The translations under genes were made by a program, and so were the position numbers. 59,638 bases of DNA from Chitinophagaceae bacterium UBA4857 (lineage in GTDB: Bacteria; Bacteroidota; Bacteroidia; Chitinophagales; Chitinophagaceae), in the NCBI GenBank assembly GCA_002399735.1, contig DHEF01000039.1, positions 18,230-77,867 on the forward strand, written 5' to 3'. The notes below the pieces were generated by a model that saw only the letters and a list, made by a program, of their open reading frames with translations, was not told where the DNA came from and did no database searches. Positions 17,336-26,600 of the stretch are shown piece after piece (position 1 is the first letter of the stretch; every line of letters begins with the position of its first letter).

Positions 17336-18385
17336 TTAAGAAGGTCTTACGTCTAATGTAAATCCAATGGTAGTACCTACGCCTTCGCGGCTGCGTACAT
17401 GTATGGTTTGTCCATGGGCCTCAACAATATGTTTACAAATAGCCAGGCCTAAACCGCTACCTGTTACGTCCATACTACGGCCGCTATCGGTACGGTAAAA
17501 ACGTTCAAAAATACGGGACAGGTTTTTTTCGGCAATACCGGTGCCATCATCACTTATTTCAATGAGTACATGTTTGTCATCGGTATTGTACATGCTGGCG
17601 GTAATGGTGCCGTTTTCCTTTCCGTATTTAATCGAGTTTTCAAAAAGGTTTAGTAATACCTGTCTTATTTTTTCTTTATCGCCATAAACCTGCAAAGGCA
17701 TTTCACAACCTTTTTTAATAGCATATTTAATACTTTTTGGTTTGGCTACAATGCCTATGCTGTCAAAAGTTTCTTTTACCAAATCCTGAATAATAAAACT
17801 TTGTTTTACCAAGGCCAGTTCCCCACGTTCCAGGCGTGATATTTCGTCCAGGTCGTTTAACAGGTTGGTTAAACGTGTTACATTAGCCGATGTTTGTTCT
17901 AAAAATTTTTTATTAATGTTTGGGTTGTTTAATGCGCCACCCAATAATGTTTCTACATAACCTTGTATGGCAAATACGGGTGTTTTAAATTCGTGCGACA
18001 GGTTTTGTAAAAACTCTTTTCTAAACTGCTCGTTGGCTCGCAGCAGTTCAATCTCCTGTTTATTAGCGTTGGCCCAGGCTTCTACATCGGCCTGTACCTC
18101 ACCAATGCTTTTTTGCGGCAATATGTATTTGTAATAAGTCTCCTCCCTTTTAGTAGCTTTTGTTTGGTAAATAAACTTGTATATAAGTTTTATTTTACGA
18201 TAGATAAACCTTTCCAACACAAAGGAAATAAGGAAATAACTGCAAATAGATACAGTTAAGAAGGAACCCAAAACATAGGCCCAGTTACGCTCAATAATGG
18301 CTACAAAAATGCTTATAGGAATAGCTAACACTAATGCCGTGAATATAGATAGTTGGCGGGGCGATAAATTTTTTATAAAAACCAT
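17336..18385 (-). CDS. phoR: Membrane sensor histidine kinase, PhoR-like
   Basis: This is the sensor partner of a two-component system. Two N-terminal membrane segments (about 12-32 and 37-58) enclose almost no periplasmic loop, as in many PhoR-type kinases. After a short linker the HisKA box QNLSHEFKTP carries the phosphorylated His131. The ATPase domain has LFENSIKYG (N box), DDGTGI (G1), FERFYR (F box) and GSGLGLAI (G2). At 349 residues it lacks an evident PAS domain. Its regulator lies upstream on the same strand, but a terminator hairpin and a repeat separate them. The phoR name rests on the paired regulator and neighbouring operator, not on a proven signal. Confidence 0.88.
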   Translation of the reverse strand: MVFIKNLSPRQLSIFTALVLAIPISIFVAIIERNWAYVLGSFLTVSICSYFLISFVLERFIYRKIKLIYKFIYQTKATKREETYYKYILPQKSIGEVQADVEAWANANKQEIELLRANEQFRKEFLQNLSHEFKTPVFAIQGYVETLLGGALNNPNINKKFLEQTSANVTRLTNLLNDLDEISRLERGELALVKQSFIIQDLVKETFDSIGIVAKPKSIKYAIKKGCEMPLQVYGDKEKIRQVLLNLFENSIKYGKENGTITASMYNTDDKHVLIEISDDGTGIAEKNLSRIFERFYRTDSGRSMDVTGSGLGLAICKHIVEAHGQTIHVRSREGVGTTIGFTLDVRPS

Positions 18386-18479
18386 AACCGCAAGTTATAG
18401 GAATTTAATATTTTTTATTGAAGATTCAATATTGATTGCTCACCGACTTTCGGACTTCCCGACTATCCGACTTTCTTCT

Positions 18480-18552
18480 GTTGATTAGTATTGATGCAGT
18501 TGAAGAGTGCGACGCAAGGAACGATGATTAGAATTACTGCAGCCGGTAACAT
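18480..18552 (-). repeat. Mosaic intergenic repeat, short core
   Basis: A clean reverse copy of the short form: gttgattagtattgatgcag, gagtgcgacgcaaggaacga, gattagaattactgcagccg and gtaac. It sits between the kinase and regulator genes, next to a terminator. Confidence 0.8.
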
Positions 18553-18555
18553 AAT

Positions 18556-18591
18556 AAATAACCCATGAGTGCAATGCCTCATGAGTTATTT
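18556..18591 (-). terminator. Hairpin terminator after the response regulator gene
   Basis: Read on the minus strand, arms AAATAACTCATGAG and CTCATGGGTTATTT enclose an eight-base loop, with T-rich sequence at the end. It lies about 20 bases past the stop of the regulator gene and before the kinase gene, so much transcription may stop here. Confidence 0.65.
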
Positions 18592-18612
18592 AAAGTAATT
18601 TCAAAACCGGCA

Positions 18613-19290
18613 TTATAAATCAAATTTATAACCTACGCCTTTAACGGTGGTTATACAATCAATACCTAGTTTTTGGCGTATTTTTCTGATGTGTACATCA
18701 ATAGTACGGTCGCCTACAATTACTTCGTTGCCCCAGATGGCATTTAGTATTTCGTTGCGCAAAAACACACGACCTGGTTTTAATGCCAGTAAATAAAGTA
18801 GTTCAAACTCCTTTTTAGCCAATACTACTTCGTTATCATTTATAAAAACAATGAAACGTTCGGGGTCAATAACCATATCGCCAATTTTCAGCACACGGTT
18901 ATCGGGTTTTGGAGCCCTGCGAAATAGCGCATTAATGCGGCTTATAAAAACTTTAGGACTAACAGGTTTGCTAACATAGTCGTCGGCACCGGTTTCCAAT
19001 CCTTTTACTTGTGTGGCTTCGTCGCTAAGCGCCGTTAAAAACATAATAGGCGTTTCTTTAAACGCTTCCTGGGCACGTAACAATTCACAAACTTCTACAC
19101 CGGTTTTACGCGGCATCATTACGTCCAGCACAATCAGGTCGGGCTGATTTTTTCTGGCTTTTTCCAAAGCATCATCGCCATCTTTAGCGGTAACTACATC
19201 GTATCCCTCTTGTACCAGATTATATTTTAAAATTTCAATAATATCCGGTTCGTCGTCGGCAATTAATACCTTGCGCCCAAAATTTTCCAT
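18613..19290 (-). CDS. phoB: PhoB/OmpR-family response regulator
   Basis: This DNA-binding regulator should be phosphorylated by the neighbouring kinase. The receiver domain (about 5-120) has the acidic pair DDE at 12-14, the phosphoacceptor D56 in LIVLDVMMP, a conserved Thr in FLTAL, and Lys in VSKPV. The C-terminal winged helix (about 130-225) shows EFELLYLLALKPGRVFLR, RTIDVHIRKIRQKLG and TTVKGVGYKFDL. At 225 residues it is a normal PhoB-class length. Regulators of this class bind direct repeats with an 11-bp period, which matches arrays at 11791-11856 and 19352-19384. The last array suggests autoregulation. Confidence 0.9.
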   Translation of the reverse strand: MENFGRKVLIADDEPDIIEILKYNLVQEGYDVVTAKDGDDALEKARKNQPDLIVLDVMMPRKTGVEVCELLRAQEAFKETPIMFLTALSDEATQVKGLETGADDYVSKPVSPKVFISRINALFRRAPKPDNRVLKIGDMVIDPERFIVFINDNEVVLAKKEFELLYLLALKPGRVFLRNEILNAIWGNEVIVGDRTIDVHIRKIRQKLGIDCITTVKGVGYKFDL

Positions 19291-19306
19291 GCAGTGAAAT
19301 TTTGTG

Positions 19307-19314
19307 CAAACCTA
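19307..19314 (-). promoter_or_regulatory. -7 box for the response regulator gene
   Basis: On the minus strand TAGGTTTG matches TAnnTTTG exactly, 16 bases before the ATG at 19290. No clear -33 TTG is present, which would fit a promoter that needs an activator. Confidence 0.5.
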
Positions 19315-19351
19315 CCCCCATTTTGTAGCATAGGAAAATATACTGTTATCA

Positions 19352-19384
19352 TTAACACAGACTTAATGATAAGTTAATACGATA
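19352..19384. promoter_or_regulatory. Three tandem 11-bp repeats upstream of phoB
   Basis: Units start at 19352, 19363 and 19374, each beginning TTAA. Because TTAA is its own complement, the array can be read on either strand. It lies 38-70 bases upstream of the phoB -7 box, further than in the receptor promoter, so it may boost or repress. The match beyond TTAA is weak. Confidence 0.45.
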
Positions 19385-19597
19385 GGCGATTGTCTCGGCA
19401 GAATTAGTTTAGACAATTTATAAACCATTAAACCGGAAAACAGGGTGTAAGTTTTTACTAAAAGTGTAATAGGAAAATTGGTTTAATATTTGGTAATCAG
19501 CTAATTGCAAAGCGTTTGGCATAATATTTACTGTTATTATCCAAGGCCGTTTACCAAACAATACATATAATTGACTGTTAATGGTTTAGGCGAACTA

Positions 19598-19628
19598 TTG
19601 GTGTGCAACTGAAAGGGGTGTAATTTTG
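19598..19628 (+). promoter_or_regulatory. Bacteroidota promoter for the 743-residue protein gene
   Basis: A -33 TTG at 19598-19600, a 20-base spacer and TAATTTTG at 19621-19628 form a standard promoter. The start codon is about 48 bases further on. Confidence 0.65.
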
Positions 19629-19676
19629 TCTTTATTGTGCGGTTAAAGTTTTAATAATCGCTACGCTAAAAAAAAT

Positions 19677-21908
19677 ATGATGCTAACATTTTTTACTAAA
19701 TCGGGTAAGGCGCTGGGGTTGGTTTTGTTTTCGGTAACTGTGGCTTACGGGCAAACTTCTTTTACCGACTCGGTGGCTAAAGTACCTATTTTCAGACAGG
19801 GCTTTCATGACCGTGTAAACAAGCAGCAGGAAATTATTGATTTGCTGGACACCAAAGAGGATAAATTTTTTCATGCATCGAAAGATGAAGAGCGTGATTT
19901 TTTAATTAGCCGTGCTTTGTTTGGCGGAGTTAACCAAATTAAAAATTTTATTGAAGTAACCGAAAATTTACCAAAAGATCAGGAAAAGAAAAGAGCCTTG
20001 GTAAGTTTAGAGTCGCTGTTAAAAAACTATATAACACAATATAAAAAGCAAACGTTTAATGTTTTTTATACACCACTATTAATTGATAATTATAAACTGG
20101 CTTTAACCAAGGTTATTGCCAATCAACCTATTGACGATCTTATACATGAATCGCCATACGATGTGGCTAATTTAATTTATAACTCCTTGTCCGGTGATTA
20201 CCCGGTGGCAAAATCGGCTAAAAATGTGCTGATATTAAAATACTGTAAGTTATATCCTGACAGAACTTTCTTAACCTTAAGAAACAACCCCGATGTGCCT
20301 TTTGCTGATAGTTTGATACGAGTGGTGGGTAAAAAATATCCGCAACAACTGTACGACTATGCACAGGCCAACAACTCGCTGGGTTATAAAATCAGAAACA
20401 TTGTTGATGACGACTTTATAAGAGCAGTGGTTAAAATGTCGCAAAGCCGTAGCGGACAATTATACTTTCCGTTTTTAACTAATATAGTCGGCGGCAAGCT
20501 AACCATTGACGATGTTGATGCAGCATCCAAAGATTCGGTAAAATATTTTCGATTACTGGTAAATACACAAATAGATTACGTATCACGTATGATAAACCAG
20601 CGTGATACAGCACTGGCATTTAAAGAGCTGACCAAGATGCTGGAGAAAAAAGCAATTGACGTTTTTGTAAATACCATTAATGGCTTGCATAATGAAAATG
20701 ATAATGTACGTTTTCGTTGTTTACAAAACTTAACGGCAGAAGAATTGTATTATGTTGCCGTACTTACTAATGGAATAATTTACACATCTAGCTATACCAA
20801 TGGTGTGTACCCGTTAATGATGAAGAAGGCCAATAACCGTGGCGACTCCTTACTGGCTCGTTTAAATTTTGACCATTACCGTAAGTTTATCAGTCAGGCA
20901 GCAGCCTATAATAAACTAGGGCATTTCATGTCATCCTTCCCTAATAAAGATGACTCGCATAAATTAATGCAGGCATTTGTAAACAACCTGGAAAATAGTG
21001 ATGGCTTGGAAGATGGGGTAGATGTTGCCGACTCATACGCCAGTATTAAAGAAACCCTACCTGCCATTGCCGATGAAATGTTGTTGAATGTAAAAAGTAA
21101 CTACGACCGTAATGTAAATACCAATAACAAACGAGGAATGGCTATTTACAATATTTTATACCAGTTGTTTTTATCAGCCGATACCACAAAAGGGGTTGAC
21201 CTGACTAAAGAATTGGGCATACCACCTGTATATAAAGTGCCCAACAGTACTTTAACCAACGAAAAGGGAGAAATAATAATGCAGGTATTTTTCTATGGCG
21301 ATCAGGACGGTAAAAATATTTTTAACGGCTTTGTAAATATGTTTGGCGGAGGTAACTGGAGTGTTGACCATAGCAATAAGCAGTGGGTAACCATTAAATC
21401 AACAAAAGGCAAACCGGTTATTATTTATGCCAATCGTGCATTGCCTGAGGAAACCGGCGAAGATGATAAAGCACAACAGGCATTAAACGAATACCTGGAA
21501 AACAATAATATCCGCACCACTGTTACCATCCATCGTGGTCATAGTTATTATGCCGAGTCAACCATTGCGTACATGGCACCATCATCACGCATTGTGTTTA
21601 TGGGTTCTTGTGGCGGCTTTAACCTGATTAATAAAATTTTAGATAAATCACCCGATGCACATATCATTGCATCCAAACAAATTGGGAAAACCGCCATTAA
21701 TAAACCATTTTTTTCTATCATTACCGAGCAGTTACGTGCCGGTCGCGATATTGACTGGTTAGATTTCTGGAAAACATTTAAAGCATCAGCCAGAGTAGAA
21801 GGCTTTGAGGATTATATACCGCCATACAAAAACCTCGGCGCCATCTTTATCAAAGCCTATAAAATTTCCATGGGCGATGAAGATGCAGATGAATCAAAAG
21901 CTTTTTAA
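19677..21908 (+). CDS. Secreted protein with possible caspase-like C-terminal domain
   Basis: I recognise no named family. A signal peptide (GKALGLVLFSVTVAYGQ) ends near residue 26; an ATG three bases on would also serve. Residues 30-500 are helical and charged. Residues about 540-740 look alpha/beta: EIIMQVFFYGDQDG, KPVIIYANRALPEETG, then RTTVTIHRGHSYYAEST and SSRIVFMGSCGGFN. A His after a hydrophobic strand followed by Cys at the end of the next strand resembles the His/Cys dyad of clan CD peptidases (caspases, gingipains). I infer this from motif shape only. A strong promoter precedes the gene and a terminator follows, so it is a single-gene unit, divergent from phoB. Confidence 0.75.
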   Translation: MMLTFFTKSGKALGLVLFSVTVAYGQTSFTDSVAKVPIFRQGFHDRVNKQQEIIDLLDTKEDKFFHASKDEERDFLISRALFGGVNQIKNFIEVTENLPKDQEKKRALVSLESLLKNYITQYKKQTFNVFYTPLLIDNYKLALTKVIANQPIDDLIHESPYDVANLIYNSLSGDYPVAKSAKNVLILKYCKLYPDRTFLTLRNNPDVPFADSLIRVVGKKYPQQLYDYAQANNSLGYKIRNIVDDDFIRAVVKMSQSRSGQLYFPFLTNIVGGKLTIDDVDAASKDSVKYFRLLVNTQIDYVSRMINQRDTALAFKELTKMLEKKAIDVFVNTINGLHNENDNVRFRCLQNLTAEELYYVAVLTNGIIYTSSYTNGVYPLMMKKANNRGDSLLARLNFDHYRKFISQAAAYNKLGHFMSSFPNKDDSHKLMQAFVNNLENSDGLEDGVDVADSYASIKETLPAIADEMLLNVKSNYDRNVNTNNKRGMAIYNILYQLFLSADTTKGVDLTKELGIPPVYKVPNSTLTNEKGEIIMQVFFYGDQDGKNIFNGFVNMFGGGNWSVDHSNKQWVTIKSTKGKPVIIYANRALPEETGEDDKAQQALNEYLENNNIRTTVTIHRGHSYYAESTIAYMAPSSRIVFMGSCGGFNLINKILDKSPDAHIIASKQIGKTAINKPFFSIITEQLRAGRDIDWLDFWKTFKASARVEGFEDYIPPYKNLGAIFIKAYKISMGDEDADESKAF

Positions 21909-21911
21909 AAT

Positions 21912-21946
21912 AAAAAATACGCTAAGCAATTAGCGTATTTTTTTTT
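21912..21946 (+). terminator. Rho-independent terminator after the 743-residue protein gene
   Basis: Arms AATACGCTAA and TTAGCGTATT around loop GCAA are followed by eight or more T. An A-rich run on the other side would let it work on the minus strand too. Confidence 0.85.
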
Positions 21947-21948
21947 AT

Positions 21949-22022
21949 GTTCCGGGCTGTAGTAATTCTAATCAGCTTTTGTTGCGTCGCACTCTTGTGC
22001 GTTCGGTAATTCTATTCATCAG
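21949..22022 (+). repeat. Mosaic intergenic repeat, short core
   Basis: A forward copy: gggctgtagtaattctaatc, agcttttgttgcgtcgcact, cggtaattctattcatcag. It begins just after the terminator. The rest of the gap to 22218 shows no gene. Confidence 0.75.
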
Positions 22023-22218
22023 CCCACCCCAGTTGTATTTAATACATGTATGTCTTTAAATCGCCCCTCCAGGGAGGGGATAAACCCTAAGTCAAAAGTA
22101 CTATTATCAATTGCTGTAATACATCCTTATCAATTAAGCCTCTTCGGAAACATTAGGTATTCCAGAAGTATCAATCGCTAAATCAGAAATCCTCAAATCA
22201 GAAATCCTACATCCTTCT

Positions 22219-23418
22219 TCACAAAAGGTTTTCATAAATAATAGCGGCACCTTGTCCTACGCCTACACACATGGTAGCTAAACCATATCGCAGTTTGCGG
22301 CGTTTAAGTTCATACAATAAGGTAGTTGAAATACGTACACCGCTACAACCTAACGGATGACCAATAGCAATGGCACCTCCATTTACATTCACTTTCTCGG
22401 GGTTAATATTTAAATCACGTATACAGGCCAGAGATTGTGCGGCAAAAGCTTCGTTCAGTTCAAATAAGTCAATATCCTCAATGCTTAAGCCTGCACGTTG
22501 CAATGCTTTTTGTGTGGCAGGTATTGGGCCAATGCCCATAATGGCAGGGTCGACACCCGCAACAGACATGGCCACAACACGTGCCATTGGTTGTAAGCCG
22601 TATTGTTCCACTGCTGCCTGACTGGCTAATAACATCGCCGCAGCACCATCGTTAATACCGGCAGCATTGCCTGCGGTTACGGTGCCGTCTTTAAGAAAAG
22701 CTGGTTTTAAACTTGCTAACTTATCAATAGTGGTTTGTCGTGGGTGTTCGTCAGTGTCTACTATTTGTGTTTCGCCTTTTGCACTTGCAACCGTTACTGC
22801 ACAAATCTCCTCCTGCCATTTACCCGCCTGATACGCTTGCATGTATTTTAGCTGCGAGTTGTAGGCAAATAAATCTTGGTCCTCACGACTAATATTCCAT
22901 TGTCTGGCAACATTTTCGGCGGTTTCGCCCATGCTGTAAGGGTGGTATTGTTCAGCTAGTTTTTTATTAATAAAACGCCAGCCTAAAGTAGTGTCAAAAG
23001 TTTCTTGTGTACGTTGAAAAGCTTGTGTGGGTTTAGCTGTAACAAAAGGGGCACGGCTCATACTTTCTACGCCGGCTGCAATGACCAGCTCAGCATCGCC
23101 ACATTTTATTTGTCGGGCAGCGTCCATTATGGCTTGTAACCCTGATGCGCATAAACGGTTAACAGTATTACCTGCCACTGTTACCGGCAAGCCCGCTAAT
23201 AACGCCGCCATACGGGCCACATTTCGATTGTCTTCCCCGGATTGATTAGCCGCACCGGCAATCACATCTTCAATAGCATCTACATCAATATTTTTTTGAC
23301 GTTGTATTACTTCTTTTATTACGGTTGCCAGTAAATCATCCGGACGCACACTGCTTAACGCACCACCATAACGGCCAATGGCAGTACGGGTACAGTCAAT
23401 AACAAAAGCTTCTTGCAT
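22219..23418 (-). CDS. Thiolase (acetyl-CoA acyltransferase, 3-oxoadipyl-CoA-thiolase-like)
   Basis: This thiolase condenses or cleaves acyl-CoA. The catalytic residues are all present: Cys90 in NRLCASGLQA, His354 in GHPLGCSG, and Cys384 in TMCVGVGQG. The segment GAANQSGEDNRNVARMA resembles PcaF/PaaJ-type 3-oxoadipyl-CoA thiolases more than plain acetoacetyl-CoA thiolases. No other aromatic-degradation or beta-oxidation gene lies nearby, so the true substrate is open. It is preceded by an exact -7 box and appears to be a single-gene unit. Confidence 0.92.
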   Translation of the reverse strand: MQEAFVIDCTRTAIGRYGGALSSVRPDDLLATVIKEVIQRQKNIDVDAIEDVIAGAANQSGEDNRNVARMAALLAGLPVTVAGNTVNRLCASGLQAIMDAARQIKCGDAELVIAAGVESMSRAPFVTAKPTQAFQRTQETFDTTLGWRFINKKLAEQYHPYSMGETAENVARQWNISREDQDLFAYNSQLKYMQAYQAGKWQEEICAVTVASAKGETQIVDTDEHPRQTTIDKLASLKPAFLKDGTVTAGNAAGINDGAAAMLLASQAAVEQYGLQPMARVVAMSVAGVDPAIMGIGPIPATQKALQRAGLSIEDIDLFELNEAFAAQSLACIRDLNINPEKVNVNGGAIAIGHPLGCSGVRISTTLLYELKRRKLRYGLATMCVGVGQGAAIIYENLL

Positions 23419-23440
23419 AGTAATCGTTATTTGTGAGGTG

Positions 23441-23473
23441 CAAAGATAGGAAGGAGGATTTGGGATTTGACAA
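23441..23473 (-). promoter_or_regulatory. Promoter of the thiolase gene
   Basis: On the minus strand TATCTTTG (23448-23441) matches TAnnTTTG exactly. A TTG at 23473-23471 lies 22 bases upstream, slightly further than usual. Confidence 0.5.
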
Positions 23474-23518
23474 TTTGTGATTTAGAGATTGCTGATATAG
23501 CGATTACATAAACGACCA

Positions 23519-23603
23519 TTGCATAACACGATGTTGATTAGCGAACGGAACGATGCAGTGAGTGACACAACAAAAGCTGATTAGGATTACTGCTACTGAC
23601 TAA
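23519..23603 (-). repeat. Mosaic intergenic repeat, short core
   Basis: A reverse copy: cacgatgttgattagcgaac, gtgacacaacaaaagctgat, taggattactgctactgact. It lies between the helicase stop and the thiolase promoter. Confidence 0.75.
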
Positions 23604-23612
23604 CAAAAATTT

Positions 23613-26600
23613 TTAATTTATAATTATTACCCTGCCTTCTTCTCTTTTAATATTGCCTTCTTTTTCCAGCATATCAATTACATAACGCAGTTGTGTATCT
23701 ATCTGTTTGCCTACTTTGGCAAAACCAAAACTGCGGCACAGGTAACGGATCAGTTCTTCTTCCTCAATACTGAGGTTATGCGTTACCACTTCCTGTAATG
23801 CTACGGCAATTTCTTCGGGTGCTATATCTTCTATGTTACGTTTTTCAATATCGTTACTGCGATAGTAATCCATTACCACAGCATTACCACTCCAGTAAAA
23901 TGGTTGATGGTGTATGGTTTGGTTAATATCCATTTCTGTAATCATTTCCTGCAAATAGGCTTCTAATCTTGTGCCTGCCCTTGTTGTGTTCCATGCTTGT
24001 AGTATTTTTTTATACAACAGGTTTTTACTAATGGGTGCTTCCATATCTACCAGCATTTGTATTTGCTGTTTTATACGGTGGCGGTTACCGGCATCGTAAA
24101 TAGTTTCGCTACTGGCATTGGCTGCTTTGCTTAATGCATGTGCCCGATAAGGCTGTTGTTGTTTGGTTACCATTTGCGGTACTGCTTCCAACATAACATC
24201 GGTTGGTTCAAACACAGGCGTGCTAACAGTTTCGGCTAATACTATTTCTTCTTCCTGCTCCGGCTGTTGTAATAAATCATCCACTTTTTTTATTACCGCA
24301 TTAATAATTGTTTCGCTGTTTTCGTACCAATCCATAGTCCAAATACGGTGCAAGTTCCAACCTAATGATTTTAATACCGATGGCATTACCATTTCTCTAT
24401 CATTGGCCGTACGGGCATTGTAGTAATAGGTACCATCTATAACTATACCTAAAATATATTGCTTCGCTTTTTGTGGATGCACAATGCCAATATCTATTTT
24501 AAAACCCGATGTACCAATATTACATTTTACCTGTAAGCCTTTTTGTTGCAAGCGTTGGGCAATAACTTTTGATAATTGCGAAGCTTCTGTTTGTACATCT
24601 TGTACACGTAAAGCAAGATGACCGTTTTGCGCAAATTGTAAAAAGGCTTTTAATCCGGCAACCCCTTCGGCCGATGTTCGATTAAGATCAATTTGATCGG
24701 CAGTTAGGGTGGCAAACACATGCATTTCGTAACGGGCACGGGTAACCGCAACATTTAACCTACGCCAACCACCATTGCGGTTAAGCGGACCAAAATTCAT
24801 GATCATTTTACCTTGCTCATCCGGTGCATAACCAACGGAGAATAAAATAATATCTCTTTCATCGCCTTGTACATTCTCCAGGTTTTTTATAAACAGAGGC
24901 TCGCCACTTTCATTAGCCCATTGTTCCAGTTGTGCATCTTTCATAAACAGCGTCTGTAATTTATCTTCTACCAAACTTTGTTGCGTTTGGCTAAAAGTTA
25001 CCACACCTAAACTTTGTTTACGTTTTACGGGGTTGGTATAATGCTGCTGAATATATTGCACAATGGCATCGGCTTCAAAACTATTGGTACGGGTTTTACC
25101 TTTATCGTAATGGCCGGGTACATGGTGGTATTGTACTTTTCGGTTAAGGTCATCGGCCGATGGAAAAGTAAGTAACTTATTATCGTAATAATTTACATTA
25201 CTAAAAGCAATTAAACTTTCGTGTTTACTTCGGTAATGCTTTAATAAATATTTTGAAGGAATGGATAATGACAGACAATCGTCCAGTATACTTTCCAAAT
25301 CTTCTATCTCTGCATCTTCTTCATCAATTTTAACGGTACTAAAAAAAGAAGTAGGTGGCATTTGTTTAGGGTCGCCAACAATAACGGCTTGTTTAGCACG
25401 GGCCAATGCACTTACTGCTTCGCAGGTAGGTAACTGTGAGGCTTCGTCAAAAATTACCAGATCAAAATGGTTGGTATCAACATCAAAGTATTGCGCCACC
25501 GAAATAGGACTCATTAACATACAAGGCGCCAAACGTGGTAACAAGGTAGGCAACTGATCAAACAAACGACGTATACTCATGCCCCTGCCCTTGCTGCGAA
25601 TGGCTCGTTGCAGTATACCCGGTTCGGAGCTTTGCATAGCTTCGATGGTTGTATTGGGTAATTGTGCAGCCAGCTTCATACGCAATGTTTGTATAGTAAG
25701 TTGCTGAAACTCTTTGGCTATTTTTTTATACTGCTCAATCTTACTCTCAAACATACCGGCATTAAACAAACCCAGCGATTCATGCTGTGCTATTACTTTT
25801 TCTATGGTTGAACGGTGTATTGCATGATGGCAATAAGTAGTAATATTATTGGCTTCGCAATCATTATTTTCAAAAGCCGCAATAAGCCAATCCATTTTTA
25901 AGGCCTTGCCGGTTTTTACCTGCTGTACATAATTAATCCAGTTTTTTAGCTGTGGTAAATGCTGCTGCAATTGTTGTAACTGTATTTGTGTAGCCTGCAA
26001 CCAATCATCCGTTGCAGGTAATGCCGCACCGGTTAACTGTTCATACTGTTGTACCGATTGTTGTGCATTGGTTGCGGTTGTGTACAATGTTTGCCACAAC
26101 AATGGTTGTATGGCTTTTACGTCATCGGTGTATTGTAACTGATGATCTTGCCAAGCACCTACCCATTGTTGTAAAGCAGTACGGCCAAAGGTTTGCATTA
26201 AAGTGCTTAACCTGTTAACCATGGTAGCTTTTACATCAATATCTGTTATATCGGTTTGTTCGTCTTTGTATAAGTTTCTCAAAGCCCGTTGCACCGCTGT
26301 GTAACGGCTTTGTTGTAAAGCCATTTGTTCCTCCTTCATTTGGCGAAACTGTTGAAACAATTGCATTATTTCTCCGTCATGTACAATAGCATTGTTTTTA
26401 TACAGGCTTAACTGTTTTTTTATTTTCCGCTTGTTCCACCACTTGAGTAAAAACCAGGCTTGTTCGGCTTTTTTCCATTGCAGTTCCATGGTAGTAATAT
26501 CTGCCGATAAAATGCTACGGTTATAGTTAGCGGTAATATCTTTTAATGCCGACTGGTATTGCTGAAAATGTTTTCGCCAGTCTTCATAAGTAAGATAATT

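Noticed and set aside
23441..23473. Aromatic-degradation (pca/paa) cluster around the thiolase
   Set aside because: No other pathway gene lies in the neighbourhood, so the enzyme's substrate cannot be assigned from context.
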